This document shows, in pieces, positions 43,307 to 52,309 of a DNA stretch of 64,000 nucleotides. A program made the position numbers and the translations under genes. The stretch spans positions 79,777 through 143,776 of the forward strand of contig JALOTL010000008.1 in NCBI GenBank assembly GCA_025457915.1, read 5' to 3'. Each line of letters starts with the position of its first letter. Within the stretch, counting starts at the first letter, position 1. This DNA is from Spirochaetota bacterium. GTDB lineage: Bacteria > Spirochaetota > UBA4802 > UBA5550. The notes beneath the pieces were generated by a model. It was given only the letters and a program-made list of their open reading frames with translations. It was not told the DNA's origin and ran no database searches.

Positions 43307-44611
43307 ATGGATCACGACAAGGAATATATTCTCAAGCTGGCCCACGAAAGCAACGTGAAATTCATAAGGCTCTGGTTTACGGATATACTGGGTTTTCTCA
43401 AAAGCTTCGCGATAACGATTGAAGAGCTTGAAGACGCCCTGTCGGAAGGCATCCGCTTCGACGGCGCCACTCTGCAGGGATTCATCCGCACGGACGAACG
43501 CGAAATGATAGCCATGCCTGACGCCTCCACTTTCAAAATACTTCCCTGGAGACCCAAGGAGGATTCGGTCGCCAGGATGATATGCGATATCTACCAGGTA
43601 GACATGACTCCGTACGAGGGGGATTCCAGGTACATACTTAAAAAAAATCTCAAGGCTGCCGCCGACGAAGGCCTTACGTTTTATACCGGGACGGAGATAG
43701 AATTTTTCCTTTTTAAAAATTCCGTCAGGCCGGAGGTGCTCGACAGGGGCGGATACTTCGACCTCACCCCGCTCGACACAGCGGCGGATTACCGGCGTCA
43801 GATAGTCCTGACAATGGAGGAAATGGGCATAGACGTCATCTCCTCGCATCATGAAGGCGCTCACAGCCAGCATGAGATCGACCTGAGGCATGAAGACGCG
43901 CTGACATCGGCGGACAACATCATGACGACCAGGCTGATCATAAAGGAGATCGCGCAGATCAACGGGATACACGCTTCATTCATGCCGAAGCCCTTTACGG
44001 ACCAGAACGGCTCGGGCATGCACCTGCATCAGTCCCTGTTCAAGGAAGAGGAGAACATTTTCTTCGACAAAAAGAAAAAATTATTCCTGTCGCAGACCTG
44101 CGAGCATTACATCGCCGGCCTCCTCAGGCACTGCAAAGAATTTTTCGCGATTACCAATCAGTGGATCAACTCGTACAAGAGGCTGCATAAGGGGTTCGAA
44201 TCTCCTACGCATATGACCTGGAGCAGCACCAATCAATCGGCGCTCATAAGGGTCCCGCTTCTGCGATCGAACAAGCCCGGATCCATGAGGGTTGAGCTCA
44301 GGAGTCCGGACCCGTCATGCAATCCATACCTGGCATTTTCCGCCATTCTCGCAGCGGGCCTCAAGGGAATAAAGGAAAAATACAGCCTGCCCCAGGCGGT
44401 GGATTCCATTCCCGACGGGCCGTCGGCCGAAAGCCATGTTCCGAGACAGCTCAGTGAAGCGCTTCAATACTTCAGCGACAGCGATCTTATGAAAAACACG
44501 CTCGGCCCGACCATCCACGGCAAATTCATACAGAACAAGCTGCTGGAGCTTGAACAGTACAACAGCTACATCACGGATTATGAAATCAACACCTATTTCC
44601 CGCTGCTCTGA
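43307..44611 (+). CDS. glnA: Type I glutamine synthetase
   Basis: This enzyme makes glutamine from glutamate, ammonia and ATP. The 434-aa protein has the GSI signatures: IRFDGATLQGF (usual form DGSSIEGF), HHEGAHSQHEID, MPKPFTDQNGSGMHLH, NSYKRLHKGFESPT and ELRSPDPSCNPYLAFSAIL. It is of the shorter GSI class without the adenylylation region. One point is odd: the SARNRSALIRIP-type motif reads SSTNQSALIRVP, so the usual Arg of NRSA is Gln. AAGGA precedes the ATG. It stands between a tail-anchored protein gene and an oxidoreductase gene. Other GS-family activities (such as polyamine or amino acid ligation) cannot be excluded. Confidence 0.88.
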   Translation: MDHDKEYILKLAHESNVKFIRLWFTDILGFLKSFAITIEELEDALSEGIRFDGATLQGFIRTDEREMIAMPDASTFKILPWRPKEDSVARMICDIYQVDMTPYEGDSRYILKKNLKAAADEGLTFYTGTEIEFFLFKNSVRPEVLDRGGYFDLTPLDTAADYRRQIVLTMEEMGIDVISSHHEGAHSQHEIDLRHEDALTSADNIMTTRLIIKEIAQINGIHASFMPKPFTDQNGSGMHLHQSLFKEEENIFFDKKKKLFLSQTCEHYIAGLLRHCKEFFAITNQWINSYKRLHKGFESPTHMTWSSTNQSALIRVPLLRSNKPGSMRVELRSPDPSCNPYLAFSAILAAGLKGIKEKYSLPQAVDSIPDGPSAESHVPRQLSEALQYFSDSDLMKNTLGPTIHGKFIQNKLLELEQYNSYITDYEINTYFPLL

Positions 44612-44617
44612 AATCAG

Positions 44618-45694
44618 ATGAAAGCCGCCCTTATAGGATGCGGAAGGATCGGTTTCCTTCTCGAAGATGACCGCCTCAGGAAAAAACCGTGCACGCATTT
44701 CGGCGGGGCTAAAGCCGCCGGCATAAAAATCAATTACGCCTGCGATATAAACCGGGAGCGGCTCGAAAAATTCGCCAGAATTGCGCGTATCCCGGAAGAA
44801 AATCTTTTCACTGAAAGCTCGGCCCTCCTGGGGACCGTGCGCCCGGACCTTGTGATCATTGCCACCTGGACGGAGAGCCACGCATCAATCTGCATGGATG
44901 CGGCGGAAAACGGGGCCGGGGTGATTGTCCTTGAAAAGCCGATTTCACCGAGCCTGACCTCCGCTTCCGCGATCCTCAGGGCATGCAGCGACTCAGGCAC
45001 CCGGCTCATAATCAACCACGAGAGAAGATTTGACGCGAGGTACAGAAGGCTCAGGGATTTCATGGATTCAGGCGGACTCGGGGAAATAAAATCCGCGCGC
45101 GCATCGATCCTTACATCCGGTTTTAATGGTGAATCCCGTCCGGAAGCCGGCGGAGGCCCGCTCCTTCACGACGGGACGCACCTCGTGGACCTGATCAGGT
45201 TCCTGTTCGGAGATATTGAAAGCGTAAGGGGCGAATTCTGGAGACATGGAAGAAAAAACGGATACGAGGACGGTGCGCTTGCGTGGATGAAGACTTCGAA
45301 AGGGATTGACGTATTTCTCGAGGCCGGCGGCCGAAGGGACTACTTCGTGTTCGAACTCGACATTTCCGGAACATCAGGAAGGATAATGATCGGCAACGGT
45401 TATGAAAGGCTGTACTTAAAGGGAAGGTCGAGGCTCTATATTGGATTCAACGATCTTATCGAAAAACCGTTCCCCGCATATGACAGAAAAAAAAATTGCT
45501 TCAGGGAGCTGTATATCGAAACGGCCGGCGCGCTCTCGGGAAAGCCCGATGCCCCGGCTTCAAGCGGCATGGACGGATACAGGGCGCTGGAAGCCATTCA
45601 TGCCGTATACCTCTCGGCCCATAAAAAAAAGGAAATCATCCTCCCCATGGGGAAACACGATGCGGATTTGAAAAAAATATTCGGCATCCGTTAA
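44618..45694 (+). CDS. Gfo/Idh/MocA-family oxidoreductase
   Basis: The 358-aa protein has an N-terminal Rossmann domain (ALIGCGRIGFLLEDD, then YACDINRERLEKFA and IIATWTESHASI) and the EKP motif (VLEKPIS) of the family. The C-terminal substrate domain has GPLLHDGTHLVDLIRFLFGD, where His-x(3)-D/H residues normally serve catalysis. Members oxidise or reduce sugars, inositols or amino-sugars with NAD(P); the substrate here cannot be told. It starts 6 bp after glnA, which suggests cotranscription. A sugar nucleotide or surface-glycan role would be a guess. Confidence 0.85.
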   Translation: MKAALIGCGRIGFLLEDDRLRKKPCTHFGGAKAAGIKINYACDINRERLEKFARIARIPEENLFTESSALLGTVRPDLVIIATWTESHASICMDAAENGAGVIVLEKPISPSLTSASAILRACSDSGTRLIINHERRFDARYRRLRDFMDSGGLGEIKSARASILTSGFNGESRPEAGGGPLLHDGTHLVDLIRFLFGDIESVRGEFWRHGRKNGYEDGALAWMKTSKGIDVFLEAGGRRDYFVFELDISGTSGRIMIGNGYERLYLKGRSRLYIGFNDLIEKPFPAYDRKKNCFRELYIETAGALSGKPDAPASSGMDGYRALEAIHAVYLSAHKKKEIILPMGKHDADLKKIFGIR

Positions 45695-45734
45695 AAAGTT
45701 TTGACATCATACAAACCGATGATACCATAATATC

Positions 45735-46637
45735 ATGAGTGATCAGATCTCCAGCATAAGGCCGCCGATCATAGACAATTACGCCAGGATAATCCAGAGT
45801 CTGATAGAATCAGGCCGCACTGGTTTCATATACTATCTGGTCCAGCCTCTTACAAAATGGTCCGGGCAGGTCCCTGTCGAGCCGCTGGACAGGCTTTTAT
45901 CCCTCATAGATCAGGGCATCCAGAAAAAAAGCTCCAGGCTTCCCCTGCTCTTTAAAATGGCGCTGGTCAAATCAGTGGCGCCGGACCAGTTTGACATGAA
46001 TATCCCGGGAAAAATAGTCCTCGATTTTCTCAGGGTCACGAGGGGGATCCCGTCCGTCGCGATGTCAAACGAGGCCCTGGAATTTTTCAACCTGCTCCGC
46101 GATTCCTTCAGGGAATATTCCGAAAAAGAATTCCAGAAAATGAATAAAAAATTCGAATCCGAAATAAGCTCGGCTGACACCGTGGAGGTCGAGAAACTCA
46201 TCAAGATACACGAGGGCAACGAATCAAGGGCCAGGGCGATGGTTGATGAGTCGAAAAAAGGGATTGAAGAGATCGCAAGGATACATGAATCCGGCAATCT
46301 CGGCGAGACAAAAAGAGCGATAGTAAACCATCTGCTAAAATACGCTGATCCGGCCATGCCCGAACTTCATAAAAGCATATTTACGATCATAGAAAAAATC
46401 TCAAGGGATAACACGAATTTCAAAAAAGACGTTTTTGATACGGCCGCCGTGATAACCTATCACGAAATCCTCAAGGCCATAAAGGATAAGAGGCTCGAAA
46501 ACGCGGTTAAATTCATAGGTAAATACACTGTTCTGTTCAGGGGCGATCCCAACACGCCGAATTATCGAGAGGTTGACACATTCGAAAAGCAGTTCTTCCA
46601 GATAATCGAGAAAAAGAACCTCTGGGACAGGATATGA
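45735..46637 (+). CDS. Hypothetical protein translationally coupled to a STAS protein
   Basis: The 300-aa product is cytoplasmic and largely helical, with no signal peptide or membrane helix. Long helices include EFQKMNKKFESEISS and KLIKIHEGNESRARAMVDESKK. I do not recognise a family. Its last codons overlap the start of the STAS gene (ATGA), so the two are probably translated together and may bind one another. ATG at 45735 lacks a strong ribosome binding site. The closeness of a STAS protein suggests a role in regulation, which is inference only. Confidence 0.6.
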   Translation: MSDQISSIRPPIIDNYARIIQSLIESGRTGFIYYLVQPLTKWSGQVPVEPLDRLLSLIDQGIQKKSSRLPLLFKMALVKSVAPDQFDMNIPGKIVLDFLRVTRGIPSVAMSNEALEFFNLLRDSFREYSEKEFQKMNKKFESEISSADTVEVEKLIKIHEGNESRARAMVDESKKGIEEIARIHESGNLGETKRAIVNHLLKYADPAMPELHKSIFTIIEKISRDNTNFKKDVFDTAAVITYHEILKAIKDKRLENAVKFIGKYTVLFRGDPNTPNYREVDTFEKQFFQIIEKKNLWDRI

Positions 46638-46942
46638 TGAAAATCCAAATCGAAACATCCGGCGGCATCAGGATAATAAAACTCATTGGCAAGCTGAATA
46701 TTGAAAGCTCGGACAGGCTTCAAAAAACCATCGCGTCCCTTCTGGAAAAAAAACCCTCCGAGCTTCACCTGGACCTGTCGGAACTGTCCCACATGGATTC
46801 ATCCGGACTGGGCATACTTATCAGGACAGCGAATGAAAGCAAGGCGGCGGGCACCAGGTTCCTGCTTGTAAAGCCGACCGAAGACGTGATTGAAATAATC
46901 AAGATGTGCTGCCCTATAAACTTTTTCGACATCAAACGCTGA
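46634..46942 (+). CDS. STAS-domain anti-sigma factor antagonist
   Basis: This is a 102-aa single STAS domain: IRIIKLIGKLNIESSDRLQ, then LSELSHMDSSGLGILIRT with the phosphorylatable Ser in MDSSG. It is the third STAS protein in the window and, like the one at 19902, has the full canonical Ser motif. It overlaps the upstream unknown gene by 4 bp. It converges with ribE, with 20 bp between the stops and no terminator hairpin that I can see. A partner kinase is not adjacent. Confidence 0.9.
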   Translation: MMKIQIETSGGIRIIKLIGKLNIESSDRLQKTIASLLEKKPSELHLDLSELSHMDSSGLGILIRTANESKAAGTRFLLVKPTEDVIEIIKMCCPINFFDIKR

Positions 46943-46962
46943 CAGCTGCCGTCGCAATCGGA

Positions 46963-47613
46963 TCAGACGAATCCCTCTTCACCGAGTTTTTTCATCAGGC
47001 CGTCTGCGCCGCCGCCGGTCCCGGTATGACCGCCGATCATTTTTTCAACGTACTTGGCGATTATATCGGCTTCCAGGTTCACCTCGGCGCCTTTTTTCCA
47101 TTCATTGACGGTTGTATTCGATGCCGTCTCGGGTATTACGTACAATCCGAACCCTTTTTCATCGACGGAAACGACTGTAAGGGATATGCCGTCCACCGCG
47201 ACCGATCCCCTTTCAACGACGTACTTCATCATCCCTGCGGGCGCTTTAACGGTCACCTTCAATCCGCTCCGGTCCCTTTCAACGGACGAAACAGTCCCCG
47301 TACAGTCCACATGTCCCTGCACAAGGTGGCCTCCGAACCTGGATTCTCCGGAAATGGCCCTTTCCAGGTTGACCCTGCAGCCTGCCGGCAGGCGCCCGAG
47401 GGTCGTGTTCGCCAGCGTCACCTCCGAGGCAAAAACACAAAAAGTTCCCGCGCGGCGATCGGTGACGGTCTGGCAGGCCCCGTTTATCGACACCGAATCG
47501 CCGCGCTTCAAATCCCCGGTGACAACGGCCGCGGAAATCTCCAGGATAACGCCGCTCCCCGAGCTCCTTCTTGATTTGATAATCCCGATTTCTTCAATCA
47601 GACCGGTGAACAA
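46963..47613 (-). CDS. ribE: Riboflavin synthase, alpha subunit
   Basis: The enzyme joins two lumazine molecules to make riboflavin. The 216-aa protein is a tandem of two similar barrels: the first with SINGACQTVTD, and the second with AVDGISLTVVSVDEKGFGLYVIPET. FTGLIEEIGII is the standard N-terminus. I chose TTG at 47613 because GAGG lies 6 nt before it and the family starts (M)FTGLIEE. A GTG at 47625 would add four residues and overlap the ribD stop but has no ribosome binding site. It follows ribD directly. Confidence 0.94.
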   Translation of the reverse strand: MFTGLIEEIGIIKSRRSSGSGVILEISAAVVTGDLKRGDSVSINGACQTVTDRRAGTFCVFASEVTLANTTLGRLPAGCRVNLERAISGESRFGGHLVQGHVDCTGTVSSVERDRSGLKVTVKAPAGMMKYVVERGSVAVDGISLTVVSVDEKGFGLYVIPETASNTTVNEWKKGAEVNLEADIIAKYVEKMIGGHTGTGGGADGLMKKLGEEGFV

Positions 47614-47621
47614 GTTCAACC

Positions 47622-48830
47622 TCACATCATTTCAAAATTATAGACATCTTTATAACCAAGGTATAAAACGTCTCCGCCCGCAAACGCCACGGATACGTCC
47701 CTCACGGGAAGCGACAGGCCCATTTCATCCTTCCCCGCGGCGATCACCGGAGAGATCCCGTTCCCGGATATCTTCGGAGCGATAAAATAGATAACCTGGT
47801 CAATTTCGCCGGCGTCAAAAAAAGACCCGGCAAGCAATCCTCCCCCCTCGAGCATGGCGGTCATTATCCCCCTGTCCGCCAGTTCCTCAAGGATGAGGCC
47901 GATTTCCTCCGCGTTGGTCCGCGCGTCAATATCGACAATGTTCAGCCTCATGACTGCTGATTTTAAACCGGTCGAATTCCGCAGAAAATGGTCCAGTCTG
48001 TCCTTTCTTTCAAAGACAATATACCCGTCGTCCCTGAAAAATTTTCGGCTGAAATCCACCTCGCCAGGCAGTCCAACCAGGACCCTCAGCGGCTGCCTGT
48101 ATTCACTGATTTCCGACGAGAGGAGCGACCTTAGAAACTGGTTGTCCCTTCCGAAAACATCCGCCCTGTTTTCCAGAAAATAACGCTTCACCCCGTCAGA
48201 AAATGAATCCGGCCTCGAATCGAGCATGGGATCGTCCCTGAGGAGCGTGTTTTTCCCTATTATCACTGCATCCATCTTGGCCCTGATCCTGTGAACGAGA
48301 TACCGAGAATGTTCGGACGAAACCCATTTCGAGTCCCCGGTCCTTGTCGCGATCCTGCCGTCAAGCGTGACCGCGCTTTTGGCCAGGACGAATGTCCTCT
48401 TTCTCAATATGTATTTTTTAAATGCCCTGATCAGGTCAGCGGCCCTCTGGGAAAGCATCCCGGGTATCTCGACCTCGATACCGGAATCCCTGAGCCTCGC
48501 CACCCCCTTCCCGGCAACCGCCGGATTGGGATCCAGTATTGCCGCATAGACCTTTTTTATCCCGGAAGCGATTATGGCATCGGTGCAGGGCGGGGTTTTT
48601 CCGTAATGGCAGCAGGGCTCTAGCGAAACATACATATCGCACCCTGTCACGTCTCCTCCGGCCCCGATTGCCGCTATCTCTGCGTGGCGCGATCCGCAGG
48701 GTCCGGTGCCCCCGATGGAGACAACGGTCCCGTCCCTCACGATGACGGCCCCGACCGCGGGATTCGGCGACGTGAGCCCCATCCTGCCGAAGGCGATCTC
48801 CAGCGCCGTATCCATGAATCTACTTTCCAT
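47622..48830 (-). CDS. ribD: Bifunctional riboflavin biosynthesis deaminase/reductase
   Basis: The 402-aa protein performs steps two and three of riboflavin synthesis. The N-terminal deaminase domain has SPNPAVGAVIV, the zinc ligands His49 (SRHAEI), Cys73 (LEPCCH) and Cys82 (TPPC), and catalytic Glu51. The C-terminal reductase domain has AVTLDGRIATRTGDSKWVSS and VIIGKNTLLRDDP, which are standard. A stretch at residues 33-47 (GTVVSIGGTGPCGS) is shorter and glycine-richer than the usual loop. It overlaps the upstream membrane protein gene by 11 bp and the ribE leader. No FMN riboswitch can be seen in front of either gene. Confidence 0.95.
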   Translation of the reverse strand: MESRFMDTALEIAFGRMGLTSPNPAVGAVIVRDGTVVSIGGTGPCGSRHAEIAAIGAGGDVTGCDMYVSLEPCCHYGKTPPCTDAIIASGIKKVYAAILDPNPAVAGKGVARLRDSGIEVEIPGMLSQRAADLIRAFKKYILRKRTFVLAKSAVTLDGRIATRTGDSKWVSSEHSRYLVHRIRAKMDAVIIGKNTLLRDDPMLDSRPDSFSDGVKRYFLENRADVFGRDNQFLRSLLSSEISEYRQPLRVLVGLPGEVDFSRKFFRDDGYIVFERKDRLDHFLRNSTGLKSAVMRLNIVDIDARTNAEEIGLILEELADRGIMTAMLEGGGLLAGSFFDAGEIDQVIYFIAPKISGNGISPVIAAGKDEMGLSLPVRDVSVAFAGGDVLYLGYKDVYNFEMM

Positions 48831-49716
48831 CGTTTCCGCCTATCCCGTATTTCCCGTAAATATAGTCCCTGTCGCCCTTCAGGTCCATCTTTTCAGACAG
48901 ATGGTCCCTCAGCTTATCGTTCTTTTCAAGATTATTTTTCCTTGCCGCCATTATTCCTCCCAGTATACTTCCGCCGTAAAAAAACGTGCCGGCAGCCCCC
49001 ACGAATGTCCCTATTGCGTAATTTTTGGTGTGAAAGGCGTAATAGGTAAGGAAAGAACTGAGCGAAACAACGATTGCCGCTAATACACCGGTAAGATAAT
49101 TCCCGGAATAAACATAACCCCCTCCAGGCAGAACGCCCAGAAAGCCTGCAACAACAGGCGACTTGACTCCACCGTGCTTCCGGGAATATTCAACCAGCTC
49201 GAGATATTTTGCGCGGTCTCCCGGGTTCACTGCCGCAGAAGAAACGCTTTCTATCCTGCCGAGCATTATATAAGAAAGAATCAGTCTTTTGACGCGCATT
49301 TCCCCGATGACATGATCGGAAGCGCCGTGCCGGAAGTTTAAAATTTCCAGCGATTTTTCATACTGTCCGAGCGCCGCAAATGAATCAGCGCAGTAGATCC
49401 GTGAAAAATTAAAATTCAATCCCCCCCCGCACCTTGACGCGAGGTCCGAATGTCGGCCGCCGTTGAATAGAAAGTGATATCCGGAAGTCTCGAATTTAAT
49501 GCCGTCAATGAATCCGGGAAAATAGGAATTCAGCCTGAGAAGCTCCACCTGGGCCCTGTAATAGTCGCCCGAGGCGGCAAGGCCGCGGGTGGTTTTCAAT
49601 ATGTTCTCTGGGGTATATTCAGATGGTGCGGCGGCCTGGGAATATAATGACCCGCCTGAGGCAAGGACGACCGCTGTAATGAGTGGTAAAACCTTCCTGC
49701 ACAGTCCGTTAAGCAT
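48820..49716 (-). CDS. Exported membrane protein of unknown function
   Basis: The 298-aa protein has a signal peptide (about 1-28), a TPR-like helical domain (about 35-185; AASGDYYRAQVELLRLNSYFPG), and two or three membrane helices near the C-terminus (GFLGVLPGGGYVYSGNYLTG, then ITYYAFH-like and GGSILGGIMAARKNN). The LPGxGxxYxGxY pattern followed by membrane helices is a recurring small-domain type (DUF5683-like) in envelope proteins. No function is known. It lies between secF and ribD, overlapping the latter by 11 bp, so it may belong to either set. Confidence 0.7.
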   Translation of the reverse strand: MLNGLCRKVLPLITAVVLASGGSLYSQAAAPSEYTPENILKTTRGLAASGDYYRAQVELLRLNSYFPGFIDGIKFETSGYHFLFNGGRHSDLASRCGGGLNFNFSRIYCADSFAALGQYEKSLEILNFRHGASDHVIGEMRVKRLILSYIMLGRIESVSSAAVNPGDRAKYLELVEYSRKHGGVKSPVVAGFLGVLPGGGYVYSGNYLTGVLAAIVVSLSSFLTYYAFHTKNYAIGTFVGAAGTFFYGGSILGGIMAARKNNLEKNDKLRDHLSEKMDLKGDRDYIYGKYGIGGNDGK

Positions 49717-49740
49717 TATGGATGATGTTTGAATCTCATT

Positions 49741-50628
49741 TCATTTCTTTGAAAAGATCCTGTCCCACCATACGACTATCGGAGATGCTATGTAAATGGA
49801 AGAATAGGCTCCTATGGTGAAACCGAGCAGCAGTACCAGGGCGAAATCGCTGAGTCCGCTTCCGGCTATCAGGAAAATGGCGAAGACCCCGAACAGTGTG
49901 GTCAGGACCGTTAGTATGGTCCTTGAAAGGGTCTCGGTTATTGAGCGGTTTATGATATCGATCATCGACTCGTTTGTCTTCATGTGGAGGTTTTCCCTGA
50001 TCCTGTCGAACACGATGATCGTGTCGTTAACCGAGTATCCGAATATCGTAAGAAAGGCCGCCACTATCGGGATGTTTATCTCCAGCCCCAGTATGCCGCA
50101 AAAACCGACGGTGATCATGATGTCGTGCATCAGTGCGATCATGGCCCCGGCTGAAAACTTTGCCTCGAACCTGAAGGCGAGATATATGGTCATCAATATC
50201 ATCGCGATTATTATCAGCTTGATCGCCGATTTGGACAGGTAATCTCCTATCGCGGGGCCCACGTTTTCTATGCTCATGAATTCGACCTGCTTGAACACCT
50301 TCGAAAGCTGAACCTTCATGTCCTCCGCCTCCTTCTTGGAAGCGTCGGTGGTCCTGGTATCGAGCAGCTTTGTCGTTATGATGTATTCATTCCTCTCCTT
50401 CTGGCCGACCTTCTGCACCATGGGATCGAATGCTTTTATTGCATCACGGATTTTGGCTTCATCAACTCCCTGTTCGAACCTGGCAACGATCTTGACCCCG
50501 CCGACGAAATCTATTCCCATCCTGAATCCGCCGTTTATAAAGGTAATGATGAAAAATGCTATGATAAGGGAATTTGTTATTCCAATCGCGATAAACCTGT
50601 ATTTTAAAAACGGGATGATCTTCTTCAA
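49741..50628 (-). CDS. secF: Protein translocase subunit SecF
   Basis: SecF works with SecD in the inner membrane, using the proton gradient to help preproteins through SecYEG. The 295-aa protein has six membrane helices; the conserved sequences are GIDFVGGVKI near the N-terminus, LMHDIMITVGFCGILGLEIN, and GYSVNDTIIVFDRIRENL. The C-terminal segment ends VVWWDRIFSKK. The start is TTG at 50628 with GGAGAGG close upstream. It follows secD by 12 bp. Length and helix pattern match separate SecF proteins rather than the fused SecDF of Bacillus. Confidence 0.96.
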   Translation of the reverse strand: MKKIIPFLKYRFIAIGITNSLIIAFFIITFINGGFRMGIDFVGGVKIVARFEQGVDEAKIRDAIKAFDPMVQKVGQKERNEYIITTKLLDTRTTDASKKEAEDMKVQLSKVFKQVEFMSIENVGPAIGDYLSKSAIKLIIIAMILMTIYLAFRFEAKFSAGAMIALMHDIMITVGFCGILGLEINIPIVAAFLTIFGYSVNDTIIVFDRIRENLHMKTNESMIDIINRSITETLSRTILTVLTTLFGVFAIFLIAGSGLSDFALVLLLGFTIGAYSSIYIASPIVVWWDRIFSKK

Positions 50629-50640
50629 AACGCCTCTCCT

Positions 50641-52296
50641 TTAGATGCTAAGCTTTTTGATCTTCCTGCTCATGGATACGAGCTCGAATAGGAACCTTGT
50701 AATATACAGGGCGGAGAACATACTGGTCAGAATCCCTATGAAAAGGGTCACAGCAAAGCCCTTGATCGGGCCGGTACCGAACTGGAACAATATAAAAGCC
50801 GCCAGCATGGTAGTTATATTCGAGTCGAATATCGCCCAGAACGCCCTTTTAAACCCGTTCACTACGGACATTCTGAGGGATTTTCCGCTCCTGATCTCCT
50901 CCTTGATCCTTTCAAAAATGATGACGTTGGCGTCGACGGCCATACCGAAGTTGAGTATTATACCGGCAATACCGGGAAGGGTCAGCGTGAATCCCAGCCA
51001 CGAGAGCAGGGCTATCTGGAATATCGTGGTCAGGATAAGCCCCAGGTCCGCGATAAAGCCCGAGAGTTTGTAATATACTATCATGAACAGAACGACGCCG
51101 AAAAACCCGACCATCGCGGCCTTCATTCCGGATTCGATCGAGTCCTGGCCGAGCGAGGGCCCGACGGTCCTTTCCTCGACGATCTTGAGATCGACCGGCA
51201 GCGCTCCCTCCTGGATGATCCTGGCCAGGGTATTCACCTCTTCGATGGAGAAGTCGCCTGTGATCTGCGCCTGCCCGCCGCTTATCTGGCTGTTGATGGC
51301 CGGCGCGCTCCTGACCTTATCATCAATTATAATAGCGAGCCTTCTGCCCTTGTTCTTTTCGGAGGTCACCTCGGCGAATTTGGCCGCGCCCTCAGGCGTA
51401 GTTGCGAAATGCACGGCAAGGCCGCCGTATTCGTCATGTCCGACCCAGGCCCTCTTGATGTCGCTACCAGCCAGGCCGACGGCTTTTTCAAGTACTATGG
51501 GATAACCGGGAAGTATTACGTTGCTCTCCCTGTTTTTCATATAGTAATATAGAATTTCAAGGTTATTGGGAATTTTTATTCCGTCCGAAATCTTCTGCAG
51601 GAGTTCGTTTCCCTCGTTTCTGTCAACGGGCAGCGTCTTGCTCTTGTAGTTGTTTGCGATCCAATCCGTGGCGAGCTTTGAATGCTTGTCGTCGACCAGC
51701 CTGTATTCCACCCTTCCGGTGGTTCCGATCGCCTTCTTGACCCCGTCCGGGTCTTTCACTCCGGGAAGCTGTATTTCAATCGCCTCGTTGCCTTTCGGCC
51801 TGATTGACGGCTCGGATACACCGAACCTGTCGATCCTGTTCCTTATCAGCTCAAGCGCCTGGTTGGTGATATCGCCCTTTTCCTTCTCATTCAGCTTTTT
51901 CCCCGTCTTCTTTTCGATCTTATCGAAATCCGCCATCATGACGAGCTGCATGCCGCCCTGGAGGTCGAGGCCAAGGTTGATCTTTTTGGCCAGCACGAAC
52001 CTCTCGGCCCAGTGCTTTAGTATCTTCGCTTCCTTGACTCCGGGGAAAACCTTGACTTCATTCATTATCGCGTCTGTAAGATTCCTTCCGCTTATTATCA
52101 GCGACCCGTCTTTCTCCTCGATTTTATAATTTTCCGAGACGAATCTCTTTTTTATGAAGCCGATCTGCTCGGCCGTGGCGGCCGGATCCAGTCTGATCTG
52201 CATCTCTTTTTCGCCGAACGTCGGAAGGATAAGAGTGACAGAAAAAGCTATTATTAAAAGGATAAAAATTAATTTATAGATCATTCCGCGTGTCAT
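50641..52296 (-). CDS. secD: Protein translocase subunit SecD
   Basis: The 551-aa protein has an N-terminal helix, a large periplasmic P1 domain, and five C-terminal helices. LGLDLQGGMQLV opens P1. ATTPEGAAKFAEVT, GDFSIEEVNTLA and IVEERTVGPSLG are typical. FGMAVDANVIIFERIKEEI holds the conserved Asp of the proton path. ATG at 52296 is chosen because AGGTGA lies 5 nt upstream; the frame runs back to a GTG at 52305, which has no site. It follows the unknown protein at 52310 by 13 bp. Confidence 0.96.
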   Translation of the reverse strand: MTRGMIYKLIFILLIIAFSVTLILPTFGEKEMQIRLDPAATAEQIGFIKKRFVSENYKIEEKDGSLIISGRNLTDAIMNEVKVFPGVKEAKILKHWAERFVLAKKINLGLDLQGGMQLVMMADFDKIEKKTGKKLNEKEKGDITNQALELIRNRIDRFGVSEPSIRPKGNEAIEIQLPGVKDPDGVKKAIGTTGRVEYRLVDDKHSKLATDWIANNYKSKTLPVDRNEGNELLQKISDGIKIPNNLEILYYYMKNRESNVILPGYPIVLEKAVGLAGSDIKRAWVGHDEYGGLAVHFATTPEGAAKFAEVTSEKNKGRRLAIIIDDKVRSAPAINSQISGGQAQITGDFSIEEVNTLARIIQEGALPVDLKIVEERTVGPSLGQDSIESGMKAAMVGFFGVVLFMIVYYKLSGFIADLGLILTTIFQIALLSWLGFTLTLPGIAGIILNFGMAVDANVIIFERIKEEIRSGKSLRMSVVNGFKRAFWAIFDSNITTMLAAFILFQFGTGPIKGFAVTLFIGILTSMFSALYITRFLFELVSMSRKIKKLSI

Positions 52297-52309
52297 CGAT
52301 ATCACCTGT

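Noticed and set aside
45701..45731. TTGACA ... CATAAT as a promoter of the gene at 45735
   Set aside because: The spacer is 19 bp and the predicted transcript start would fall inside the start codon region, so it cannot serve that gene properly.
46943..48830. FMN riboswitch for ribD/ribE
   Set aside because: ribD overlaps its upstream gene and ribE follows directly, so there is no leader to hold one.
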